Source: Ruminococcus bromii (GTDB lineage: Bacteria; Bacillota; Clostridia; Oscillospirales; Acutalibacteraceae). Taken from it: DNA of 64,000 nucleotides. Positions 26,422-33,899 of the stretch are shown one piece after another. The stretch lies in assembly GCF_002834235.1 (NCBI RefSeq), contig NZ_NNBY01000027.1:62001-126000 (forward strand), in the 5' to 3' direction. Both the position numbers and the translations under genes were made by a program. The notes under the pieces are model-generated. The model did no database searches. It saw only the letters and a list, made by a program, of their open reading frames with translations, and was not told where the DNA came from. The first letter of the stretch is position 1; each line of letters opens with the position of its first letter.

Positions 26422-26928
26422 TTATTTTTTTCGTGTCAAAAAGGCTCCAACAGCAGCACCAATCAAAACAAGTGGTGCTATTCTTGTGAACAACCACTCC
26501 ATTGCGTGAAAGCCAATTCCAATAACTGCGTTTTCCGGGTCACTGTAATCCCAACCTAAGTATGGACTATTTAGCAAAATTAAAACCGCAAAAGCAATTA
26601 CTATAATCACACATAAGAAAATAAAAAACCAATGAATTGCTTTTTGCCTTCCTTGTTTTCTTTGTGCTAATTGAAGGTTTATGACCTCAAGCTTTTCAGA
26701 AATTGCTCTTAAATCATCAGCTTTCGACTCGGAAATCGTTTCTCCAAGCAAAGTACTTACTGGTGTTTCTAACACTTCTGATATAGAAATCAACATATCA
26801 GAATCAGGAACAGACAACCCTTGCTCCCATTTGGAAATTGTCTGTCGAACCACATTCAGCTTAACAGCAAGTTCCTCTTGTGAAAGTCCTTTTGATTTCC
26901 TGATTGATTTTATGTTTTCGTTTAACAT
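26422..26928 (-). CDS. membrane-anchored XRE-family transcriptional regulator
   Basis: A 168-residue protein. The N-terminal helix-turn-helix (IKSIRKSKGLSQEELAVKLNV, then QTISKWEQGLSVPD) spans about residues 5-60. A helical linker leads to two membrane segments (about 99-119 and 143-162), ending in TRKK. HTH proteins tethered to the membrane this way occur in Clostridia and often regulate their own locus; the signal is unknown. The ATG at 26928 follows AAAGGAGG. A 13-bp palindrome upstream is a candidate operator. Confidence 0.88.
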   Translation of the reverse strand: MLNENIKSIRKSKGLSQEELAVKLNVVRQTISKWEQGLSVPDSDMLISISEVLETPVSTLLGETISESKADDLRAISEKLEVINLQLAQRKQGRQKAIHWFFIFLCVIIVIAFAVLILLNSPYLGWDYSDPENAVIGIGFHAMEWLFTRIAPLVLIGAAVGAFLTRKK

Positions 26929-26983
26929 TATGGATAACCTCCTTTCTCTGAGTCGTTACCATAATTGTATGTTGGACTGCCCA

Positions 26984-26996
26984 TTGCTACAAGCAA
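26984..26996. promoter_or_regulatory. palindromic operator candidate upstream of XRE gene
   Basis: TTGCT-ACA-AGCAA overlaps a possible -35 (TTGTAG) whose matching TACAAT -10 lies 17 bases closer to the gene on the minus strand. Position and symmetry fit autoregulation by the XRE protein. Confidence 0.45.
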
Positions 26997-27062
26997 CGCA
27001 AATTAACATTCAACTCATCCGTCGTGGTTTTGGGATAAAAATAGGTTTTTAAGTCGAGAAAA

Positions 27063-27092
27063 GGGCGATGTCCGCTAATTCAGACACCGCCC
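27063..27092 (-). terminator. hairpin terminator downstream of lysS
   Basis: GGGCGGTGTC pairs with GACATCGCCC on the minus strand and is followed by TTTTCTCG. It lies about 150 bases beyond the lysS stop, on the far side of the repeat cluster described next, so it may belong to the element and not to the chromosome. Confidence 0.65.
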
Positions 27093-27157
27093 TCATAAAT
27101 TCTATTGTATCGCCTGTAATTATGCGATTTTTTAGGCTCTGCACCGTTTCAAGCACC

Positions 27158-27245
27158 ATTTGGTGTAAATTTGGTGTATTTGTGTATTTTCAGAGATTTT
27201 TCACAAATGAAGTACATCCCGTTTTGTAGGTTAAAACGGTACTTC
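27158..27245. other. candidate ICE attachment end (arm repeats plus core inverted repeat)
   Basis: Two direct copies of ATTTGGTGTA (27158-27167 and 27169-27178) have an 11-bp period, followed by a third, diverged TTGTGTATTTT. Next comes an inverted repeat: GAAGTAC-atc-CCGTTTT (27209-27225) and AAAACGG-TACTTC (27233-27245) around the 7-base centre GTAGGTT. Short direct arm repeats beside an inverted core with a 7-bp spacer are the layout of tyrosine-recombinase attachment sites. The lysS stop codon begins at the next base. The hairpin could instead simply be part of the lysS 3' untranslated region. Confidence 0.45.
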
Positions 27246-29168
27246 TTAATAGAGCTTTGCACCTGCCGGAATGTGGTCATCAACCATCAGAAGATGAAGC
27301 TTTTCTTCGCCTTCTTCTTCGTGAATAGCACTGAGGAGCATACCGCAGGAGTCAATGCCCATCATAGCTCTCGGTGGAAGATTTGTGATGGCGATAAGAG
27401 TCTTTCCAACCAGTTCTTCCGGCTCGTAATAAGCGTGAATACCGCTTAAAATGGTTCTGTCTGTGCCTGTTCCGTCATCAAGAGTGAACTGTAACAGTTT
27501 CTTTGACTTCGGTACTGCAACACACTCTTTAACCTTTACTGCACGGAAATCTGACTTGCTAAATGTATCAAAGTCTACCATTTCCTCAAACAAAGGCTCA
27601 ATCTTTACATTAGAGAAATCAATCTTTTCCGGCTCTGAATTTGGTGTAGAAACCTCTTTAGAATTTACACCATTTTCGGATTTTACACCACCGAGGGTCT
27701 TCATTGTCGGGAAGAGGAGAACATCACGGATTGCGGCTGAATCTGTGAGGAGCATACACATTCTGTCGATACCAAAGCCGATACCGCCTGTCGGAGGCAT
27801 ACCGATTTCAAGTGCGTTGAGGAAATCCTCATCGGTTGTGTTAGCCTCATCATCGCCCTGTGCGAGAAGTGCCTCCTGAGCCTTAAAACGCTCTCTCTGG
27901 TCAATCGGATCGTTAAGCTCTGAATATGCATTAGCCATTTCCCAGCCGTTCATAAAGAACTCAAATCTCTCAACATAATCGGGATTTTCGGGTTTCTTCT
28001 TTGTAAGCGGAGAAATTTCAATCGGATGATCCATAACGAAAGTAGGCTGAATCATATGCTCTTCTGCAAATTCTTCAAAGAAAAGGTTGAGGATGTCGCC
28101 CTTCTTGTGGCGTTCTTCAAACTCAACACCCTTTTCCTTAGCAATTGCCTTAGCCTCTTCGTCAGAATGAATTTCGTTGAAATCAACGCCTGAATACTTT
28201 TTAACAGCGTCAAGCATTGTAATTCTCTCAAACGGCTTGCCAAGATCCATTTCAATGCCGTTGTATGTGATTGTTGTTGTGCCGAGAACCTCCTGTGCAA
28301 CATGGCGATAGAGGTTTTCGGTAAGATCCATCATACCGTTGTAGTCGGTATATGCCTGATAAAGCTCCATAAGAGTAAACTCAGGGTTGTGACGGGTGTC
28401 AACACCCTCGTTACGGAATACTCTGCCGATTTCGTAAACCTTTTCAAGTCCGCCTACGATAAGTCTTTTGAGGTAAAGTTCAAGAGAAATTCTGAGCTTT
28501 AAATCCTCGTCAAGAGCGTTGAAGTGAGTAAGGAACGGACGAGCCGACGCACCGCCGGCATTTGCAACGAGCATAGGAGTTTCAACCTCCATAAAGCCCT
28601 GATTGTCAAGGTAGCGGCGGATACTGCCGATAATTTTTGAACGCTTTACAAAGGTATCCTTTACCTCGGGATTCATAATAAGGTCAACATAACGCTGACG
28701 GTAACGAAGGTCTGTATTTGTAAGACCGTGATACTTTTCGGGGAGGGGTTTGAGTGATTTGGAAAGGAGCTTAACCTCTTTTGCATGAACAGAAATTTCG
28801 CCCATTTGCGTTTTGAAAACAAAGCCCTTTACTTCAACGATATCGCCGATATCCCACTTTTTAAGGAAACCGTATTCTTCTTCACCGAGATCGTCAAATT
28901 TTGCAAAAATCTGGATTTTGCCCGAACGATCCCAAAGGTCCATAAACGAAACCTTGCCCTTGCCTCTTTTTGAAAGCAAACGGCCTGCAACGCATACATC
29001 TTTGTTTTCGTACTCTTCAAAATTGTTTTTAATTGTTTCCGTGAGAACATCACGGTCACTTGTTGTAATTACAAACGGATCTCTGCCTGCTTTTTTGAGG
29101 GCGTCAAGCTTTTCGTATCTGACCTTGATAACATCGCTTGTGCCGTTCTGCTGTGGCTTCTGACTCAT
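27246..29168 (-). CDS. lysS: lysyl-tRNA synthetase, class II, with C-terminal Trbp111 domain
   Basis: Charges tRNA-Lys in the cytoplasm. About 640 residues. The N-terminal OB-fold anticodon domain is followed by the class II core with motif 2 (VFRNEGVDTRHNPEFT) and motif 3 (GGIGFGIDRMCMLLTD). After residue about 505 a linker (GVKSENGVNSKEVSTPNSEP) leads to a tRNA-binding domain of the Trbp111/EMAPII type (FDTFSKSDFRAVKVKECVAV to GMLLSAIHEEEG), normally seen at the end of MetG. Usual LysS is about 500 residues, so this is an extended form. ATG 29168 is preferred over TTG 29174. It follows greA in one operon, and its 3' end abuts the ICE. Confidence 0.95.
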   Translation of the reverse strand: MSQKPQQNGTSDVIKVRYEKLDALKKAGRDPFVITTSDRDVLTETIKNNFEEYENKDVCVAGRLLSKRGKGKVSFMDLWDRSGKIQIFAKFDDLGEEEYGFLKKWDIGDIVEVKGFVFKTQMGEISVHAKEVKLLSKSLKPLPEKYHGLTNTDLRYRQRYVDLIMNPEVKDTFVKRSKIIGSIRRYLDNQGFMEVETPMLVANAGGASARPFLTHFNALDEDLKLRISLELYLKRLIVGGLEKVYEIGRVFRNEGVDTRHNPEFTLMELYQAYTDYNGMMDLTENLYRHVAQEVLGTTTITYNGIEMDLGKPFERITMLDAVKKYSGVDFNEIHSDEEAKAIAKEKGVEFEERHKKGDILNLFFEEFAEEHMIQPTFVMDHPIEISPLTKKKPENPDYVERFEFFMNGWEMANAYSELNDPIDQRERFKAQEALLAQGDDEANTTDEDFLNALEIGMPPTGGIGFGIDRMCMLLTDSAAIRDVLLFPTMKTLGGVKSENGVNSKEVSTPNSEPEKIDFSNVKIEPLFEEMVDFDTFSKSDFRAVKVKECVAVPKSKKLLQFTLDDGTGTDRTILSGIHAYYEPEELVGKTLIAITNLPPRAMMGIDSCGMLLSAIHEEEGEEKLHLLMVDDHIPAGAKLY

Positions 29169-29257
29169 TTCCAATCATTCCTCTCTTTTTCAACATCAAT
29201 AAATCTGACGGATTGCAAAAGCAGAATCCGTCAGCAAAAATTCAATAGATAAACAAA

Positions 29258-29740
29258 TTACTTTGAGATTTCAAGAATCTTAAATGCCTTTACGCCGCCG
29301 GGAGTTTCAACCTCAACAACATCACCGACACATCTGTCCATTAGAGCCTTGCCCACAGGTGATTCGTCTGAAATTTTGCCCTGTGCGGGATTTGTTTCGT
29401 TAGAACCCGAACCAACGATTTTGTATGTCATCTGTCTGTCTGTGCCAACCATTTCGATTGTAACAACAGAAGTGAGGTGTACCTTATCGTTAGATGTTTC
29501 GGACTCATCAATAATCTGAGCAGTTTTGAGGATAGACTCGATAGTAGCGATTCTTGCCTCCATAATAGCCTGCTCGTTCTTTGCATCATCATATTCACTG
29601 TTCTCGGACAAGTCGCCGTAGGAACGGGCTACCTTGATTTTCTCTGCAATTTCTTTACGCTTGACATTTTGTAATTCTGCAAGTTCCTCTTCAAGATTTT
29701 TAAGACCTTCCGCAGTAAGCATTGTTGGTTTAGCTGCCAT
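29258..29740 (-). CDS. greA: transcription elongation factor GreA
   Basis: A 160-residue factor that stimulates transcript cleavage by stalled RNA polymerase. The N-terminal coiled coil has the acidic tip region SYGDLSENSEYDDAKNEQ. The C-terminal FKBP-like domain ends in KALMDRCVGDVVEVETPGG. It is the first gene of a greA-lysS operon, as in many Firmicutes, driven by a consensus promoter. Confidence 0.97.
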   Translation of the reverse strand: MAAKPTMLTAEGLKNLEEELAELQNVKRKEIAEKIKVARSYGDLSENSEYDDAKNEQAIMEARIATIESILKTAQIIDESETSNDKVHLTSVVTIEMVGTDRQMTYKIVGSGSNETNPAQGKISDESPVGKALMDRCVGDVVEVETPGGVKAFKILEISK

Positions 29741-29762
29741 TTTATATCGTTCCTTTCAGTTA

Positions 29763-29794
29763 ATACCGCACCTGCACAAGCGTGCATACGGTAT
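29763..29794 (-). promoter_or_regulatory. hairpin in the greA leader
   Basis: On the minus strand ATACCG...CGGTAT encloses TGCAC...GTGCA, ending about 22 bases before the greA start and just before its AAAGGA site. It may stabilise or tune the leader RNA. Confidence 0.45.
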
Positions 29795-29833
29795 AAAATT
29801 CTTTCATATCAGCAAAAAACTGCATATAGATTT

Positions 29834-29862
29834 ATTATAATTTTTTTCACACCGATTGTCAA
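29834..29862 (-). promoter_or_regulatory. consensus sigma-A promoter for greA-lysS
   Basis: TTGACA (complement of 29857-29862) and TATAAT (complement of 29834-29839) are both perfect and separated by 17 bases. The -35 box overlaps the stop codon of the upstream hypothetical gene. Confidence 0.9.
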
Positions 29863-30686
29863 GCAAAACGGGCAAGATAACTGCAAAGAGATTTCACTGT
29901 CTGCGCCTCTGTATCATTACGGCACAAATCGGGAACAATTGAACCGAGTTCGTACTGTGAACCGAGTGTATAGAGTGCTGAGCAGAAGTATTCCTCCGAC
30001 AATCCCTCAGGCCGCAAAAGTGCGAATCCGTTCGGCATTTTGAAGCAATAGCGAAAATACACAAAGCCCTTTATATTTTCCTTAGGTCTGCCATTTGTGA
30101 GGATGACCGCATCATTTCTTACAGGCAGATTTTCTTCAATTTCAAACGGTGCAATGACAAGGTCACAATTTGAAAGCTGTTCACGGTGGTGAGTAACAAC
30201 GGCACACGCACCTGTTTCTTCGGCAATGGTATTCAGCTCATCATAGAACACATCTTCGTTGTCTGTGATAATACAGACATTGCCAGTATATTTCAACACA
30301 AATGAAACAAGGTCGGTGCATTGAGCATCGGGATCATAAATTCCGACCGTCAGCCTTTCGGGAGCGTCAAATTTGCTGAGGGCATAAAGCGCCATATTTG
30401 TACAAAGTCTTGCCGAAAAAAGCGGCGAGTAAAAACGCTTGTAACCGCTGTCATTTGGAAAAGTCATTTCTTCGCAACACAAAAGTCTTGTGCGCTGACT
30501 GCCGATTGCCCTGTCAATTTTATTGAGATTGACCTTTTGTCTGCGACAGATGTATGTAAGCTGTTTTACGCTTACGCCCCTTGCCCTTTTGATTTCAACG
30601 CACACCTTGTCCCCTCTCAGCCTGTTAAAAAATCCCCTTATTTTCCCGCACTTTTCGGGAAACACAACATTCAATGAAGTAATCAA
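29859..30686 (-). CDS. conserved hypothetical protein
   Basis: A 275-residue protein with no signal peptide or membrane helix. I do not recognise a family. The segment RLTVGIYDPDAQCTDLVSFVL followed by GNVCIITDNEDVFYDEL suggests a Rossmann-like alpha/beta core, and the N-terminus is basic and Cys-containing. The start is TTG 30686: GGAGG lies eight bases before it. That GGAGG is also one strand of the hairpin terminating the upstream hydrolase gene, so translation may be limited by that structure. Confidence 0.65.
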   Translation of the reverse strand: MITSLNVVFPEKCGKIRGFFNRLRGDKVCVEIKRARGVSVKQLTYICRRQKVNLNKIDRAIGSQRTRLLCCEEMTFPNDSGYKRFYSPLFSARLCTNMALYALSKFDAPERLTVGIYDPDAQCTDLVSFVLKYTGNVCIITDNEDVFYDELNTIAEETGACAVVTHHREQLSNCDLVIAPFEIEENLPVRNDAVILTNGRPKENIKGFVYFRYCFKMPNGFALLRPEGLSEEYFCSALYTLGSQYELGSIVPDLCRNDTEAQTVKSLCSYLARFA

Positions 30687-30694
30687 AACAAAAA

Positions 30695-30730
30695 CCTCCG
30701 CATATTTACTTATTTAAGTATATGCGAAGG
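30695..30730 (-). terminator. terminator of the M23 gene that also masks the next ribosome site
   Basis: On the minus strand CCTTCGCATA...TATGCGGAGG forms a long hairpin followed by TTTTTGTTTTG. The 3' arm contains the GGAGG used by the next gene. Confidence 0.7.
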
Positions 30731-30765
30731 CTTTTAAATTAATTATCAAATTGTGTATGTACAGA

Positions 30766-32067
30766 TTAATATTCTGACATCGGGTTGTATCTTACACCGT
30801 TAAGACGGCATTCGTAGTGGAGATGAGGTCCTGTAGAGTTACCTGTTGAACCGACATAGCCGATAACCTGTCCTCTTGAAACGGTCTGACCTGTACTTAC
30901 TGTAAGACTTGTAAGGTGACCGTAAACTGTCATCTTACCGCCCGCGTGGCTGATCATTACATAGTTACCGTAACCGCCGCCGCAGCCGCAGCTGTAGCTC
31001 TTGCCCCAGTTGTGTGTACAACTGCTGTTGCTTGCGATAACAGTACCGTCGGCAGCCGCAACAACGGGAGTTCCCATAATGCCTGCGCCGGCAATATCAA
31101 TTCCGCCGTGGTTATAAACCTCTCTGTCCTCATACCACTCCGAGGAAAGATATGTAAAGCCCGGTGTCGGCCATGCAAAGCCCGAACCCGACGGAACAAT
31201 TACAGATGATGAACCTGAGCTTGATGAACCCGAACTGCTTGAGCCGCTTGATGAACTGCTTGAAGAGCTGCTTGATGAACTGCTTGAGCTCTGTGAAGCC
31301 TGAGCAGCGTGTTCCGCAGCAGCCTTTTGAGCGGCATAGTACTGGCTGATTTTAGCTTCAATCTCATCACTCTGCAAAGCCGCACTTTCCAAGGAATTCT
31401 GCGCCTCGGAATTTGATGCGTAAAGATTTTTAAGAATCTCGTCATTATCGGAAATGAGTTTATTAAACTCGTCCTGATCCGACTTCAATGACGCCTGCTG
31501 AGTTTCAAGGTCTTTCTTGTCGGCCTCAAGTGATTCCTTCTTGGTGCTGAGCTCGTCCAGCTTTGTCTGGATTTCGCTGATAAGCTCCTTGTCGCTGTTT
31601 GCAAGGCTCTTTACAAGCTCCATCTTATCAATAAGGTCAGAAAAATCCTTTGCACCGAAAATGATTTCAAGGTCGGTTGCATTGCCTGACATATAGAGAA
31701 TTCTGAGTCTGTTTGCAAGTGCGTCAAACTGATCCTCAACTTCCGAAAGTCCCTTGTCATAAGCGTCCTGCTTTTCCTTAATATCATCGTTAAGGCTTGA
31801 AATTTTCTCACGGGTTACTGCAATTTTTTCATCAAGAACCTGAACCTTGCTTACAAGGGCGCTCTTGTATTCTTCCTTTTCTGCGATGTCAGACTTTGTA
31901 TCATCAAGAATCTTCTGATACTTTTCGTTTTCCTGTTCAAGCTGCTGAAGCTGTTGTTCAAGGTCTGAGATGCTGTCCTCAGCAGAAACAGTAGTCGGTA
32001 TTGCCATTGGAATTGAAATCATGCATACGCAGAGCATTGCACATAAAATTCTTTTTAATTTGTTCAT
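30766..32067 (-). CDS. M23 peptidoglycan hydrolase with coiled coil (EnvC/PcsB-like, FtsEX-linked)
   Basis: A 433-residue secreted cell-wall hydrolase. After a signal peptide (KRILCAMLCVCMISIPMAI...VSA), residues about 27-240 form a long coiled coil. A Ser-rich linker follows. The C-terminal LytM/M23 domain has the zinc motifs NHGGIDIAG and GPHLHYE, plus MISHAGGKMTVYGHL. Coiled-coil hydrolases of this kind are held inactive and opened by FtsEX during division; this gene lies directly after ftsE and ftsX. ATG 32067 is chosen since AAAGGAGG lies eight bases before it; the longer frame to 32106 would include that site. Confidence 0.93.
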   Translation of the reverse strand: MNKLKRILCAMLCVCMISIPMAIPTTVSAEDSISDLEQQLQQLEQENEKYQKILDDTKSDIAEKEEYKSALVSKVQVLDEKIAVTREKISSLNDDIKEKQDAYDKGLSEVEDQFDALANRLRILYMSGNATDLEIIFGAKDFSDLIDKMELVKSLANSDKELISEIQTKLDELSTKKESLEADKKDLETQQASLKSDQDEFNKLISDNDEILKNLYASNSEAQNSLESAALQSDEIEAKISQYYAAQKAAAEHAAQASQSSSSSSSSSSSSSSSGSSSSGSSSSGSSSVIVPSGSGFAWPTPGFTYLSSEWYEDREVYNHGGIDIAGAGIMGTPVVAAADGTVIASNSSCTHNWGKSYSCGCGGGYGNYVMISHAGGKMTVYGHLTSLTVSTGQTVSRGQVIGYVGSTGNSTGPHLHYECRLNGVRYNPMSEY

Positions 32068-32099
32068 CGTAATCTCCTCCTTTAAGATTTCTGTCGGGA

Positions 32100-32996
32100 T
32101 TACCAACCGAGTATTTCGTTACCTTCCATTTTAAGGTATTTTCTGATTGAAATAAAGCTGCCGAAGAAGCCGATAACAATACCTGCAATTGCAAACAAGC
32201 CGCCTGTAATCCAGATGACATTGTTAATCGGGATAAAATCAATCGGAACAATCTGATAAACAAGAGCCTGTGCAGTCTCATAGAGGATTGCAATTGCGCC
32301 TGTTGAAACAATTGCGGAAATAAGTCCGATTATCATACCTTCAATAAGAAACGGCCATCGTACAAACGAGTTCGTTGCACCAACCGATTTCATAATGCTG
32401 ATTTCAAATCTTCGTGAATACATCGTTGCACGAATTGTGTTGGCAATGATGAAGATTGAAATGATTGTCAGCGCACAAACAACCGCAATACAAATCATAT
32501 TGACAAGATTGCTGATGTCCGTAAGCTTCTTTGCAAGCTCACGGTGGTTGCTTATGCTGTCAACACCGTCAATTTTTTTAATCTGAGCAACAGTATCGTC
32601 ATACTTCGACAAGTCCTTCATAACTACAATGAAAGAATCGGGGAGTTTGTTTCTGCCCTGCATCTCGGCAAAAAGATCATCACCGAGAGTAGATTTATAC
32701 TGCTTTATCGCATCTTCCTTTGAAAGAAAGGTTGCCGACTCAACATTGTCAAGCTTTTCAATTTCTTTTCCTACATAAACAGCCTCAAGCTGTGAATATC
32801 CGTCTTTAACATAAACTGAGGTTTCGTTTGACTTGCCAACAGATTCAACAACATTGTCAACATTCATCGAAAAAAGTGCCGCCGCACCTGTGAGAACAAG
32901 ACAGCTTATAAGTACGCAGACAGAAGCGATACTCATAATACGGTTGTTCCACACATTTTTGAAACCTTCTTTTGCTAAATAACCAAATCCGGTCAT
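32100..32996 (-). CDS. ftsX: cell division protein FtsX
   Basis: A 298-residue membrane protein with four helices: one near the N-terminus (about 22-44) and three in the C-terminal half (about 170-192, 218-240, 265-288). An extracellular domain between the first two (KDGYSQLEAVYVGKEIEKL ... DGVDSISNHRELAKK) would contact the hydrolase encoded next. It lacks transport activity in known systems and instead transmits the ATPase cycle of FtsE. The gene follows ftsE with a 38-base gap and ends 32 bases before the M23 gene start. Confidence 0.95.
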   Translation of the reverse strand: MTGFGYLAKEGFKNVWNNRIMSIASVCVLISCLVLTGAAALFSMNVDNVVESVGKSNETSVYVKDGYSQLEAVYVGKEIEKLDNVESATFLSKEDAIKQYKSTLGDDLFAEMQGRNKLPDSFIVVMKDLSKYDDTVAQIKKIDGVDSISNHRELAKKLTDISNLVNMICIAVVCALTIISIFIIANTIRATMYSRRFEISIMKSVGATNSFVRWPFLIEGMIIGLISAIVSTGAIAILYETAQALVYQIVPIDFIPINNVIWITGGLFAIAGIVIGFFGSFISIRKYLKMEGNEILGW

Positions 32997-33034
32997 ATCA
33001 AAAATCCTTTCAAAATCCTATTTGCGCAAACGCA

Positions 33035-33799
33035 TTATTCCGGAACAACCACTGCATTATCGGGATAATCCGGTGTGTTTTCTTCTTCACCGCTGTCATC
33101 ACCGTAATCGTCAGTATAGTCATCTTTAACAAACAAATCCTTGGTGTCGCTCTTAATTTTTCCGTGGTCAAGAACAACAACTCGTCTGTCAAACTCACGA
33201 ACAAGGTCATGTTCATGCGTTACAACAATAACGGTTGTGCCTGTTGCGTTAATTTCATTGAGAAGCTCAATGATTTCGTGTGACATCTCGGGGTCAACAT
33301 TACCTGTCGGCTCATCGGCAATAATAATTTCGGGGTTATTCACAAGGGCTCTTGCAAGGCTTACACGCTGTTGCTCACCGCCCGAGAGTTCACTCGGTCT
33401 GTTTTTCATCTTATCTTTAAGACCGACAAGCTCAAGCACATACGGAACACGCTTTTTGATTACTGCCGAAGGTTTTCCGACAGCACGCATCGCAAACGCA
33501 ACATTGTCGAAAACATTCATCTTGTCAATAAGTCTGAAATCCTGAAAAACAATGCCCATATGACGGCGCATATAAGGAACCTTGCTCCTTCTCAGCTTTG
33601 TAACATCAGTGTCGTTGATAACGATTTTGCCCGATGTCGGAGTCTCCTCATGCATAATGAGTTTAAGAAATGTACTCTTGCCTGCGCCCGATGCACCGAC
33701 AATAAATACAAACTCGCCCTTATCAATACTCAGCGTAATACCGTAGAGAGCATGAGTGCCATTAGGGTATGTTTTAGACACATTTATAAAATCAATCAT
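33035..33799 (-). CDS. ftsE: cell division ATP-binding protein FtsE
   Basis: A 254-residue ABC ATPase: Walker A GASGAGKSTFLK (about 35-46), signature LSGGEQQRVSLARAL (about 138-152), Walker B IIIADEP (about 158-164). It works with FtsX at the septum. The usual length is near 228; here an extra acidic tail rich in Asp, Glu and Tyr (DDYTDDYGDDSGEEE) follows. It is first in the ftsE-ftsX-M23 operon. The ribosome site AAAGGTG lies before ATG 33799. Confidence 0.96.
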   Translation of the reverse strand: MIDFINVSKTYPNGTHALYGITLSIDKGEFVFIVGASGAGKSTFLKLIMHEETPTSGKIVINDTDVTKLRRSKVPYMRRHMGIVFQDFRLIDKMNVFDNVAFAMRAVGKPSAVIKKRVPYVLELVGLKDKMKNRPSELSGGEQQRVSLARALVNNPEIIIADEPTGNVDPEMSHEIIELLNEINATGTTVIVVTHEHDLVREFDRRVVVLDHGKIKSDTKDLFVKDDYTDDYGDDSGEEENTPDYPDNAVVVPE

Positions 33800-33853
33800 A
33801 AAGTCACCTTTGTTTTGTAGTTATTGTACAAATACTCACAAAAAAGTCAAAAC

Positions 33854-33885
33854 GCCCAAAGCACAGCAAGACACTGTGCTCGGGC
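33854..33885 (-). terminator. terminator of the CdaR/PucR-type gene
   Basis: GCCCGAGCACAG and CTGTGCTTTGGGC pair on the minus strand, followed by GTTTTGACTTTTTT. It separates the regulator from ftsE. Confidence 0.85.
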
Positions 33886-33899
33886 ACACTTTAACCAAA

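Larger units (their letters stand above)
1..27245. mobile_element. Tn1549/CTn-like integrative conjugative element (partial)
   Basis: Gene content and order (ParA, ParB, Cna-B adhesin, large methylase-helicase, Toprim protein, DUF3846, DUF3789, MobC, relaxase, PcfB, ArdC-like, DUF5720, VirD4) match the conjugation module of Tn1549-like ICEs of Firmicutes as I know them. The left end lies outside the window, so VirB4, VirB6, the CHAP hydrolase and the integrase are not seen. The right limit is inferred: core chromosomal genes begin with lysS, whose stop codon is at 27246, and a candidate attachment end lies directly beside it. The right boundary could instead lie nearer 23 kb if the genes at 23.1-26.9 kb are a separate island. 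Confidence 0.85.

Noticed and set aside
1-27245. Antibiotic resistance gene in the ICE
   Set aside because: None of the genes resembles a resistance determinant; the two methyltransferases do not look like Erm or Cfr rRNA methylases.
31200-31320. Tandem repeat / CRISPR-like run
   Set aside because: It is the coding repeat of a Ser-rich linker in the M23 hydrolase, with no spacers.
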